Shown in pieces: positions 47,190 to 57,594 of a stretch of DNA of 64,000 nt; within the stretch, counting starts at the first letter, position 1; each line of letters begins with the position of its first letter. Source of the DNA: Caenorhabditis remanei (Eukaryota; Nematoda; Chromadorea; Rhabditida; Rhabditidae); assembly GCF_010183535.1 (NCBI RefSeq), contig NC_071328.1, positions 1,178,001-1,242,000 on the forward strand. Direction: 5' to 3'. The notes under the pieces are model-generated. The model had not been told where the DNA came from, made no database searches, and saw only the letters and a list, made by a program, of their open reading frames with translations. Position numbers and translations under genes: made by a program.

Positions 47190-47350
47190 CACCTGCAACT
47201 CCATTTCCGGTCCACCGCTCTATAATCTTCTTGGGGAACGGAGGATTGATAATAATCCGGGTCTTCTCTAAGGAACACAGAGCAGGTGGAAACCTGGTTA
47301 ACATATTTTGTCTGTTGAGTTTGCTCATGCATGAACACGGATTCGAGACC
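47190..47350 (-). repeat. Inverted copy of the promoter-proximal block found at 52.9 and 57.3 kb
   Basis: Contains, on the minus strand, TCATGCATGAGCAAACTC, GGTTTCCACCTGCTC, ATTATCAATCC and AGGTGGCATAATCTG words shared with 52915-53105 and 57300-57490. It lies 3' of the first SRH pseudogene. Confidence 0.6.
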
Positions 47351-47410
47351 AAAAAAATAGTTGTGGAATAATGTGAAGAAAGTGCGCTTTATTGATATTT
47401 CAAATTTATT

Positions 47411-48539
47411 TTATTGTGTAGTAGACTGCATCATCCGCGCAACGTTGTTAGCATACATTTCCCTTCGAGACACTTCCGTCGATTGCAATGAAAATTTTCG
47501 GAACATTTCCTTAATTGCCAATCGATACGGTTTATGAACAATAAGCATCGCTATAGTAGTCACTGATCCATGCAAATTTATAAACAGTACACTAACATTA
47601 GTCACTCCTTGATTATAGTAATCAGTGATAATTGAAGTTAATACGACGACACCAGGGCCGATAATAGTACAAAATGGGATAACCAGTTGAATTACTAATG
47701 CGGTGATAAACACTCTATGAATTTGATAGGTTTGAGGAGACATCCGATGATTCTTCAGTAGTTTTGCAGTATTCCAATAAATGTAGACTAAAAGAGCGAT
47801 GAGTCCGTTGAAACAGACAAATAGCCATACTATCATTATACCGAGATGGTAGGTGATGTCTTCGACCAGTACTAATATTGGTGCATTGTAGATATAAGAA
47901 GGGAGGCATGGTAGTCGCTGTAACCGGAAAACTTTATGGCTGATCATCCGTATGCACAATTAGGCGACTTACCTCAAAAAGATGTTGCTTAGCCTATTCT
48001 TGATCGGGACACAAGTATTTAAAGGGTAGTACATAAATGATAACAGTCAAGTAAAGAGCAACTATCCATTTCCTTCGAATCATTGACCAATAGAGTTCAC
48101 CACGGAATTCGCAGACTATGAAGAATCGACTTTCGAATAACACTATTATCGCGGTTATCATGACTGAAAAATTTGGAGCATCACAGTTTTCTAGAATATT
48201 CTTAACCTTACACCCAATAAGAGTAAAACCTATACACGTTTGATCTATCGTAGACACCCCATAATGTCTCAATACACCTAATGGATACCCAGCAAACGCT
48301 GGTAACAGAACAATCGGCATAGTCAATAAACCCAAGGTGTAATCGAATAGAATGATAGTAACATGTAAATTCACTAAATACCACTTCACTTCTTTCATTT
48401 GTATCGGTGTTTTTGTAAGAATTATATAAAGTCCAAAGAAATAAATTGGTGTAGATAATACCGTATTTGTATGCAATGCGATGGTAAGGAATTGGGGGGT
48501 ATCGAAGAAATTGACCAGAGGGATGCAGGATCTGTTCAT
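47411..48539 (-). pseudogene. SRH-type chemoreceptor with an in-frame stop (copy R1)
   Basis: Exons 48212-48539, 47973-48163 and 47411-47917 keep phase (1, 0) and total the same length as an intact paralogue. It begins MNRSCIPLVNFFDTPQFLT and has SRH marks KTPIQMKEVKW, AFAGYPLGVL, PFKYLCPDQE and the C-terminal HGSVTTIAMLIVHKPYRLAI. A TAG at 47994-47996 replaces the CCG (Pro) codon found at that place in the two paralogues, cutting the protein between TM5 and TM6. No other lesion is seen. The ATG is chosen over upstream in-frame codons because a 4-bp length difference upstream between copies breaks frame there. Confidence 0.8.
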
Positions 48540-48984
48540 TGTGCAGAAGTATACTGACACAATAAGTGAAAATAAATAAATATGGAGGCGGTGAGTTTTC
48601 AAAACATGTGCAAAACGATATTATCAGTTACTTTATTCACCTTTTCTGCTAAACATAGATTTATAAAAACTCAAACTACGTGCACATTTTCAAATATTGA
48701 TCTCCACTATTGAGTGACATTAGCTGAAACTTTCGCACGAAATATTTTACGATCGAAATCCAGCTGCCATTTTTAATCTTAAATGTTCTGTAGACTCCAT
48801 ACGCGCAACGTGATTTGTATACATTATTATACGAGGCACTTCCGTCGATTGCAATGAAAATTTTCGAAACATTTCCTTAATTGCCAATCGATACGGTTTA
48901 TGAACAATAAGCATAGTTATAGTAGTCACTGATCCATGAAGAGTTATAGACAGTATAGTGAAATTAATCATTCCTTGATTATAG

Positions 48985-49744
48985 CATACTTGTCAAATGA
49001 GGGTCCGGCCCCCGGGCCCGGCCCGGCCCGGCCCGGCCCCTGGGGCCGGGCCGGGCCGGGCCTGAAAAGCTTCGGCCCGGGCCCGGCCCCTCAGGCCCCT
49101 CTTTTCAGGGATATGGGATTTTTGAGAAAAATTTTCAAATTTTTTCCACAAATTCAATTTTTCATGGGGAAAAATTTCCCAATATACTCGTTTTTAATAG
49201 TTTTTTCATCATGATTTAGTATATTTTTCGAAAGATGGGCTGAATTTTTCAGCGAGACGCCTCCGGCAATGGAAAACTTGAAGGTGTAAATAGGTAAAAT
49301 CTGATTTTTTCCCAGAATAATCTGTGTGTCTTCGGGAGTTCATTTTCATAACGAAAAAATATTAAATTCGGTCGAAACCCCGCTGAGATCGAGCGGCGAA
49401 ACAGTTTGGGCAATTAAATTAAACAATTAAAAAATGGCGAAAGTAATTATATTATAAAACTTGAAAAAAAATCTTTGAAAATATTCTTTCGATATGAATA
49501 TGAACTCAGACACACATGCATTATTCTATGAAAAAAATCAAAGTTGAACTTAGTCCAACTTTGCTCAAATTCGAAAAAAATTTTGAAAAAAATTTGAAAA
49601 AAAAATTCTCTCCAAAAGAGGGGCCTGAGGGGCCGGGCCGGGCCGGCCATGGCCGGGCCGGGCTTGGGCCGGGCCGGGCCGGGCCTGAAGTTTTGGAAAA
49701 AAAGCCCGGCCCGGCCCGGCCCGGCCCGGCCCTTGACAAGTATG
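48985..49744. mobile_element. hAT-like MITE with 8-bp target duplication
   Basis: Terminal inverted repeats CATACTTGTCAA and TTGACAAGTATG, followed inwards by GGCCGGGCC-rich arrays at both ends. The 8-bp GATTATAG flanks it exactly at 48977-48984 and 49745-49752. An 8-bp target duplication is the hallmark of hAT transposons. There is no transposase frame, so it is non-autonomous. It interrupts the last exon of R2. Confidence 0.9.
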
Positions 49745-49766
49745 GATTATAGTAATTAGTGATAAT

Positions 49767-50266
49767 TGTCGCGGAATTAATAGGTCTTAATTCACGACCT
49801 AGCTAAATCACCAAAGCCACACAGGCTCTTACAAATAACAATCGTCTCCAATAGACTACAACTTTACACAAACAATTCATTAACCAATTCTACGTAACCT
49901 TCCAACTTCTCCTCCGGTCAACTCCAACTACAATCAGTCTACCGAATGAACGTGACCTTGGCCTATGACGATTCGACCTTTCGATAACCATCTGCCCCAC
50001 ATCTTTCTGCATATAAGGAAATGGAATCAACGGGAAACTTCACTCTTGCTTCAAGAAGCCGTCAACACCTCCCTGCCAACCCGCCGTCTGAGATGTCCTC
50101 GCCGTCGATGTCGCCTATGGACAAGAAGAAGGAATCGTCGAAGGATAAAAGGAAAGAACCTTTTGGTTAGTAAAGTCTAATAAAGTTGTTCGTAATTCAT
50201 CTCTATCTCTTTCCTGTTCTCGCCAAACTCATCTGACTTGGGGTTCGCACCCTATAAGTCAGAACA
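49767..50266. mobile_element. Solo LTR of a retrotransposon
   Basis: 500 bp starting TGTCGCGGAATT and ending GTCAGAACA (TG...CA), flanked by the 5-bp duplication ATAAT (49762-49766 and 50267-50271). It contains TCTAATAAAG, a plausible poly(A) signal, in its second half. No internal region is present, so it is a solo LTR left by recombination. Superfamily (Gypsy or BEL) cannot be told from the LTR alone. Confidence 0.85.
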
Positions 50267-51217
50267 ATAATTGAGAATAAAGCGGCTAACGCTGGGCCAA
50301 TAATAGTACACAATGGGATAGCCAACTGAATCACTAATGCGAAGAAAAAGTTTCTCTGCATTAGATAAGTTTTACGGGACATCCGCTGGGTCTTCAGTTG
50401 TTGTACAGTATTCCAGTGAATGTAGATTAATTGAAAGATGAGTCCGATGAAACAGACAGATATCCATACTATAATTACACCGAGATGGTAGGTGAGGTCC
50501 TCGACAAGTACAAATATAGGAGCATTGTAGATATAAGAAGGGAGACACGGTAGTCGCTGAAACCGGAAAACTTTATGGCTGATCTACCGTATGCACAATT
50601 AGGCGACTTACCTCAAAAAGACGTTGCTTCGCCGGTTCCTGATCGGGACACAAGTATTTGAATGGTACAAAATACAGGATAACAATCACGTAAAGAAAAG
50701 CTATCCATTTCCTTCGAATCATTGACCAATAGTGTTTACCACGGAATTCGCAGACTATGAAGAATCGGCTTTCGAATAACACTATTATCGCGGTTATCAT
50801 GACTGAAAAATTTGAAGTTTAGAGTAAATGCTACCATCTTTTGCGCCTTTCGCGCTTTTCGCTTTCAACATTTCTGGTCTCAAACTTACATCCACAAAGA
50901 CCTAAAAATAGAATAGCTTGACCAATCAAAGAAATTCCATAATACTGTAATAAACCCAATGTATACCAAGCAAACGCTGGCAACAGTACAAACGGCATAG
51001 TCAATAAACCAACGGTGTAATCGAATAGAATGATGGTAATATGTAAATTGACTAAATACCACTTCACTTCTTTCATTTGTATTGGTGTTTTTGTAAGAAT
51101 TATATAAAGTCCAAAGAAATAAATTGGTGTGGATAATACCGTATTTGTATGCAATGCGATGGTAAGGAATTGGGGGGTATCGAAGAAATTGACCAGAGGG
51201 ATGCAGGATCTGTTCAT

Positions 51218-51639
51218 TGGGCAGAAATATACTGACACAATAAGTGAAAATAAATAAATGTGGAGGCGGTGAGTTTTCAAAACATGTGCAAAACGATATT
51301 TTCCATTATTTTATTCACCTTTTGGTCTAAACATAGATTTTTATAAACTTACTTCAAACTACGATGACAAATGACAGCTGGAAATCGATCATGAAATCTT
51401 TTTCCGCCAAAGTTTTAGTTAATGTCACTTTAAGTCATGGTTTGATTAGCTACGGAATTACTATTGGAGATCAATATTCGATAACGTGCACGTAGTTTGA
51501 GTTTTCATAATTCTATGTATGTTTAGACCAAAAGGTGAATAAAATAACTGATAATATCGTTTTGCACATGTTTTGAGAACTCACCGCCTCCATATTTATT
51601 TATTTATTTTCACTAATTGTGTCAGTATATTTCTGCACA
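51218..51639. promoter_or_regulatory. Shared divergent upstream region of receptors R2 and R3
   Basis: Both ends carry the same sequence in opposite orientation (CACCTTTTGGTCTAAACATA; ATCGTTTTGCACATGTTTTG), also present upstream of R1. AACGTGCACGTAGTTTGAG near 51482-51500 is conserved before R1. It should hold the promoters for both genes. Confidence 0.6.
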
Positions 51640-52783
51640 ATGAACAGTTCATGTATCCCACTTGTCAACTTCATCGATATCCCTCAATTCTTGACCATCG
51701 CATTGCATACAAATACGGTATTATCCACACCAGTATATTTCTTTGGACTTTATATAATTCTTACAAAAACACCGATACAAATGAAAGAAGTGAAGTGGTA
51801 TTTGGTAAATTTACATGTTACCATCATTCTATTATTCTATTATTCTATTGGTTTATTGACTATGCCGCTTTTATTGTTACCATCATTTGCGGGGTATCCA
51901 TTAGGTGTATTGAGACATTATGGAATTGCTACGATAGATCAAACTCTTATAGTTTTTGCTCTTTGTGGATGTAAGTTCCGGAATATTCGAGAAGAGCCGC
52001 GACAGATGGTACCCTTTACTCGAAGTATCAAATTTTTCAGTCATGATAACCGCGATAATAGTGTTATTCGAAAGCCGATTCTTCATAGTCTGCGAATTTC
52101 GTGGTAAACACTATTGGTCAATGATTCGAAGGAAATGGATAGTTTCTCTTTACATGACTGTCATCCTTTATGTACTACCCTTCAAATACTTGTGTCCCGA
52201 TCAGGAACCGGCTAAGCAACGTGTTTTTCAGGTAAGTCGCTTAATACGGTAGATCAGTCAAAGAGTTTGCCGATTACAGCGACTACCATGTCTCCCTTCT
52301 TACATCTACAATGCTCCTATATTAGTACTGGTCGAGGACATCACCTACCATCTCACTGTAATTATAGTATGGCTACTTATCTGTTTCAGTGGACTCATTG
52401 CTCTGTTAGTCTACATTTATTGGAATACTGCAAAACTACTGAAGAACCATCGGATGTCCCCTCAAACCTATCAAATTCATAGAATCTTTATGTCGGCATT
52501 AGTGATTCAATTGGTTATCCCATTTTGTACTATCATCGGCCCAGCTATCACCGTACTGTCCTCAATTATCACTAATTACTATAATCAAGGAATGATTAAT
52601 TTCGCTATACTGTCTATAACGTTGCATGGATCAGTGACTACTATAGCAATGCTTGCTGTTCATAAACCGTATCAATTGGCAATTAAGGAAATGTTTCGAA
52701 ATTTTTCATTACAATCGACGGAAGTGTCTCGGAGGGAAATGTATGCAAATCACGTTGTGCGGATGCAGTCTGCTACACAATAA
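51640..52783 (+). CDS. SRH-type serpentine chemoreceptor, intact (copy R3)
   Basis: Exons 51640-51970, 52041-52231 and 52280-52783 join in phase (1, 0) to 341 residues. Features: MNSSCIPLVNFIDIPQFLT, TM1-2 with KTPIQMKEVKWYLVNLH, LLLLPSFAGYPLGVL, CEFRGKHYWSMIRRKW, FKYLCPDQEPAKQ, and C-terminal HGSVTTIAMLAVHKPYQLAI; seven hydrophobic segments. Such receptors sit in chemosensory cilia; the ligand is unknown. Relative to R1 and R2, exon 1 has one extra codon in an ATTCTATTATTCTATT repeat within TM3. It is the only member of the local trio without a lesion. It has its own AATAAA at 52830-52835. SRH is favoured over related Str families from the HKPYR-type tail. Confidence 0.85.
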
Positions 52784-52829
52784 AGTAGTTTGAAAAACTT
52801 CAATTAATTTGGTCATTCAATTTAATTTC

Positions 52830-52835
52830 AATAAA
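52830..52835 (+). terminator. Poly(A) signal of receptor R3
   Basis: AATAAA 47 bp after the stop at 52783. Confidence 0.75.
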
Positions 52836-53184
52836 ATCCTTTTTTCGAACTATTTATTTGACTTTTACTTCGAATTTCAAACAATTCTATCTTGACAAGC
52901 ATTCCACAAGCCTGATGACTGATCTTTCGATCTCAAATTCGTGTTTCTGCATGAGCAGTCTCAACAGGCCAAATATGCTAATCAGGTGTCCCCGGATTAT
53001 CACCAATCCCCCTTTTCCCCCATTCCCCGAAGAAGATTATAGAGCGGGACCGGGGAATGGCAGGTGGCATATAATGATAACTACGGTACCCACCCATGCA
53101 TGACCGAATTCATGTTCCAAACTACATATCAGTGGCCGGAGTCTAGAGATGTCAGTGATAAGTGGGCGGAGCCTAGATAACGAG

Positions 53185-53191
53185 TATAAAA
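53185..53191 (+). promoter_or_regulatory. TATA box of duplicated locus A
   Basis: TATAAAA in GAGTATAAAAGGAAGCGGAG, followed about 30 bp later by ACTTCAACTATTCTTAGATACT. The same context occurs at 57571-57577 before locus B. Confidence 0.6.
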
Positions 53192-53209
53192 GGAAGCGGA
53201 GTGATAACT

Positions 53210-55225
53210 TCAACTATTCTTAGATACTATGTGCAGGTGTCGTCCCAGTAATGTATCGGCGCTGATTCTTTTAGAATTCTAAAATAATATAATTATTCTC
53301 TATATTTATATCGTTACTACGGGTTGTTAACAAGGTAAGTGTGCTCTACTGATAACTGTGGCTATTAGGGGTACGGTAGGGCTGAAATAGGTAAAAATAG
53401 GTTACTACCGTAATCTTAGGAGTTAGTGCGCTCTATTGCTAAATGTTCTCCCAAAAGTATAGTATGTTTGCAGGTGATATCATTGCGCTGACTGGTAAAC
53501 TAGTCAACGATCCAAAAGTGGCCAACCCTGTGATCTGCAATCAAGGAAACAGGAAACTGATGGAAAATGAGAACGTATGTTGAATTTTCATAATTTTGAT
53601 AATATTCTTCTGATTTTTTTTGATGATTTTTTCCTTCTTCTACTGATAAATTTTATATCGTTACTTTGGGTTGTTAACAAGGTAAGTATGTTCCGTTGAT
53701 AACTGCCGCTAGTTACTGAGCTCTACTGATGAATGTTTTTCTAAACGTAGAGCATGTTTGCAGGCGATAAGCTGCGATGTCGTTGCTCTGACTGGTAAAC
53801 CAGCCAAGGATCGAAACGAATCTGAACACCATCATGATACTAATAAAAATTGATGGAAAATGAGAACGTATGTTGAAATTTTCATAATTTTGATAATATT
53901 CTTCTGTTTTTTTAGATCAATAAGGCAGATAAAGATGTCTTGAATCACCTGGCCCAATGTCTCCATTTTTCATCGGGCAGCAACAACATTGTGATAAAAT
54001 TCCAACTGCTACATTGTGAAGTCCAAGAAACCCAGAGAAGAAACGCTGTGAGTTCAATTTTTCCGATAGAAATACCAAAATCAATACGTATTTTCCAGTG
54101 CCTCTATCGAAAAGTCCAAAAGTCTGCGTTCGGAATGCAAATTCTGTGAGAAAAAAGTGAGTTTGGGATGAATAGTTCCAAATTCTGTATCTTTGGCTAG
54201 TAATGGATAATTTGGTTGGAATAGTTGCTATGCGTCTATATTTTAAAATTGAGATGTTTTGAAACCTCTCATACACGTTTGTATGAAAACATTAACAATT
54301 TTTCCAATATTCACTTGGCCAGTAATTCAAATGATCATTCTGTTTTAAGAATCAAGGATACGAGCAACAACCAGGTGGTCAAGAACAATGGATTGTTGAA
54401 TGTAAAGAATCCAATTTCTTCCAAACATCATGGCAGCTGGTATAAAACTTTGGGCCATTCCTCTTCTCAGTAAGTTTCCTAAAACGCATTTTCAGTCTTC
54501 ATAAACAATATCTCATTTTTAGATGTTCTCTATCTCCCACTCCTCCAAAATAAGAAAAATGTGGAAGGACGCACTGAAAGACAACGGAAAGCAATGGATT
54601 GTTTAAAGGAAAATGCCCCAGAGAGTTAGTTTACTCATTGTGACCTCTTATTAACAGTTTTCCGTTTAGTACCAATGGCAGAAACCAAACTTGCTTCAAA
54701 GACCTCATTAAATCTGCTGGTGTCTGGACCCCAATCATCTTGACAATAGTCATGACATTGAAAAAAAGGAGAATCCAGTTGTAAGTACTTTAGTTCTGAA
54801 AATACTTCTATCTGGAAAAATATAAATCAAATATTGTTTCAGATCATACTCCATATCACTAAAATGGATTTGGTTAAGCCAAAAATATTGGATGCAATAT
54901 ATCGTGAGGCACACTTTTCATTACATTCTTAAAGATAATTTCTGAATTTACAGTATTTCTTCATGATAATGGGACACATGATTCTGTGGTGAAATCTATC
55001 AAGAAGTTTAAGAAAAGTGGAAGAATCTCTCTTGCCCGGTGTCTAGTTATCACAGTAAGCTTTTATATATATCACGTACTATACTTTAAAAAAAGTATTT
55101 TTAGATAACATCTGCACCGCTCTTTCCAAATAATAGAAATAAACGGGACTGCCGTTTATTCCTGCCATATATTATTGGTCCCCGAGATTTCAATATCAGT
55201 TATGATATATATTAAATAAATAAAT
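53210..55225 (+). other. Unrecognised spliced locus, copy A
   Basis: Splice-bounded exon-like segments: to 53334 (donor CAAG/GTAAGT), 53474-53574, 53916-54047, 54099-54145, then further ones to about 55140, ending near an AATAAA at 55137. Frames 53474-53574 (ALTGKLVNDPKVANPVICN) and 53916-54047 (NKADKDVLNHLAQCLHFSS) are open and in phase, but no upstream ATG joins in frame; an ATG near the end of the second segment is possible. Segment 53764-53867 is an internal duplicate of 53474-53574 with a stop. I do not recognise the product: it may be a decaying gene or a noncoding RNA. Confidence 0.4.
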
Positions 55226-55230
55226 GAATT

Positions 55231-55864
55231 TGATGAGTCATGTCTTCACGGTATTCTCAGCAACAACTTGACGCGAGAAATCCGACTGAGGCGCTGCGGT
55301 CGCGTCGCGTATTTTAGGAACTACTTGGCACAGCGCAAAGACAATCGCAGGGTGCCTATTCTTGTTAGTCAAGAAGCTCAGAATCTTGTCTACTCCTTAC
55401 CGTAACTCTGATAACCGCGATTAGAGCGCACTTTCTCCACTATCCATAACCTGAATTATATATCTATTATGATAACCGATCTTCTGATCTCTCGCGTCGC
55501 GTGCGCCAGAAATAATTGAGCAGTTAAATGACTTTTCTATTGAAAATCGACAAATCCAGCTTTAAAATATGGTATAGATGATAAAAATGCAGTTTTTGAG
55601 TCAGAAACACTCGAAAATTCAAATTTTCACCTATTTTTCCACTAACAGCTCAAAAGTTGGATTTTTAAGTGGTTTTTGATCCAAACACTGCAATTTCATT
55701 ATCTATACCATATTTTAACGCTGAAATCTTCAATGTTCAGACAAAAAACCGGCAACACTCAAAAATTCAAATTGCCGGGTTACAGTACTTTGAGTTACCG
55801 TAACCCTGATAACCGCGATTAGAGCGCACTATCTCCATAAATATATCCTGAGATACATATATCT
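55231..55864. other. Spacer after locus A
   Basis: Contains a short inverted repeat around 55560-55740 (ATGGTATAGATGATAAAAATGC / CATTATCTATACCAT) and CTGATAACCGCGATTAGAGCGC words at 55410 and 55806. No gene is supported. Confidence 0.4.
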
Positions 55865-56160
55865 ACTAAGATAACCGATCTTCTGATCTCAAATTCATAG
55901 AGCAAGTCCAGTATGCTAATGAGGTGTCCACCTGCCCGTTCCCCAAGAGCTTCGGATCATTATCAATCCCCTGGAAATGGAATGGCAGGTGGTGTATACT
56001 GATAACTAAGAATTCCTATTCTAAGGAAGTGTTCTACTCCCCACCTGCCATTATCGGTGTTCCACAGAGAGACTCGGATTAGCAATCCCCCTTTTCTCAG
56101 GGTGAGCAAGCGGATATTAATTAGAGGGGAGAGCTCTAGGACTCTAGTTTCGCAAAATTT
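55400..56160. repeat. Direct repeat, first copy (3' block of the tandem duplication)
   Basis: Matches 60420-60790: CTGATAACCGCGATTAGAGCGC, CCTGAGATACATATATCTACT, CCACCTGCC...GGCAGGTGG, and CTCAGGGTGAGCAAGCGG through TAGTTTCGCAAAA. Confidence 0.8.
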
Positions 56161-56421
56161 ATATTTGAAATTAGTGATTTTAAGTTAGGGGACACTTTTG
56201 GCGAAGCTCCGCCTACCGAAATCGGCCTCCCCATACCAACGTGATTTAAAGAGAGGGGGTGATGTCCAAAGGGGGCAATTCATGTTTTTATTCATTTCGG
56301 CGAAGGGCATGTCACTTATACGACAACTGGATCCAGATTATTAGGGCTATTTAGAAAAAAAAACATTTTAGTTATTATCGTTTCACAAACTTGTGCCGGG
56401 GGGTGCTAATGGCGCATCTAA

Positions 56422-56607
56422 TTAAAGGAGGACTGAAGTCAGTCATATTTTTTATTTTAGATTCTGATACTTCAGAAAATTCTGGGAAAACGGGAATTTA
56501 GGGCATTTAGAGCGATTTTTGGCACATGCTCCAACGATGGAAGTTGCTCAGTATTTTCTAAAGTATCAGAATCTGAAATAAAAAATATGACTTCAGTCCT
56601 CCTTTAA
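56422..56607. mobile_element. Palindromic MITE flanked by TTAA
   Basis: TTAAAGGAGGACTGAAGTCA at the left and TGACTTCAGTCCTCCTTTAA at the right; arms continue through ATATTTTTTATTT and GATTCTGATACTT. A TTAA flank suits a piggyBac-like target, and similar TTAA palindromes are known in Caenorhabditis. Confidence 0.75.
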
Positions 56608-57290
56608 GAGGGAATTTTGCGGAATGGCCTCGTAGTTGAAAAAGATCAAATGCCGTGTTTTCGAGCTTTGCAGGACTGAAAAGAACTGCAAATCATGTTT
56701 TCCGCTTCAAGACCATTTCGAACAAATTTGATGCGCTTTTAAAACTCCCCCGGCACGACTTCATGAACCGGCAATATTAAACACCGGAGCACAATCATCC
56801 TTCACGATATTTTACTCAAATTTGTAAAAAGATTATAATACTTCGAAAAATAAAAAAAATATATCAGCTTCCAAAAATTCATTGAAATTGTTTTTGAAAA
56901 TTAGTTATTTTATGTTTTTCTGTTTATTCAATTTCAAGTCCGTTCTCTAAGCATAGCTCTTTCACACCATCTTCTCCAAATCCTTATCATTAAAAAATTG
57001 TCTGTCTGTATCTCTGTTTTGTCCGAATGTCCACATATGTTGGTTTATCGGATGGTCCTGATATCTGTAAACCGTCATCTCTCATAATAAGTCTATCTGT
57101 TCGGTTTCATATTTAAATTTTCAAATTTCAAAAAATCTACAAATTTTTTAATTCTCGAATTTCTTTCATAACCAAAACTTTTTCAAAAAAATTTATCAAT
57201 ACACACTAAGTTGTTGACAGTACCGTGAAGACATGACTCATCAAATGACGCAGAGAAGCGAGACACCCTCCACTTTCGCCTTCACCCTAT
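56608..57290. other. Spacer between duplicated blocks
   Basis: Nothing gene-like seen; a GTCTGTCTGTATCTC tract lies at about 56999. Confidence 0.4.
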
Positions 57291-57570
57291 GTGTACTATG
57301 ATAACTGATCTTTCGATCTCAAATCCAGGTTTATACATGAGCAATCTCCACAGACCAAATATGCTAATCAGGTGTCCCCGGATTATCACCAATCCCCCTT
57401 TTCCTTCCCGTTCCCCAAGAAGATTATAGAGCGGGACCGGAGACTGGCAGGTGGCATATACTGATAACCAGGATTTCTACTCATGCATGAACAAATTGCT
57501 TTCCAAACTACATATCAGTGGGCGGAGTCTAGAGGTACCAGTGATAAGTGGGCGGAGCCTAGATAACGAG

Positions 57571-57577
57571 TATAAAA
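57571..57577 (+). promoter_or_regulatory. TATA box of duplicated locus B
   Basis: TATAAAA in the same flanking sequence as locus A. Confidence 0.6.
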
Positions 57578-57594
57578 GGAAGCGGAGTGATAAC

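Larger units (their letters stand above)
48747..51217 (-). pseudogene. SRH-type chemoreceptor split by two insertions (copy R2)
   Basis: Exons 50890-51217 and 50612-50802 are intact and equal in length to R1. The last exon starts at 50556 and reads openly (RLPCLPSYIYNAPIF) to the TM6-TM7 region, where a 500-bp solo LTR (49767-50266) and, nine bases after its duplicated target, a 760-bp hAT-like element (48985-49744) interrupt it. The exon resumes (MINFTILSITLHGS) and ends at 48747 with a C-terminus unlike the paralogues. With clean target duplications and otherwise open frames, the loss looks recent. It shares a divergent upstream region (51218-51639) with R3. Confidence 0.85.

Noticed and set aside
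49516..49752. Frames rich in GPGRAGPGR and RAGPGRAGPG
   Set aside because: Translations of the GGGCCGGGCC subterminal array of the hAT-like element; no collagen or RGG gene is implied.
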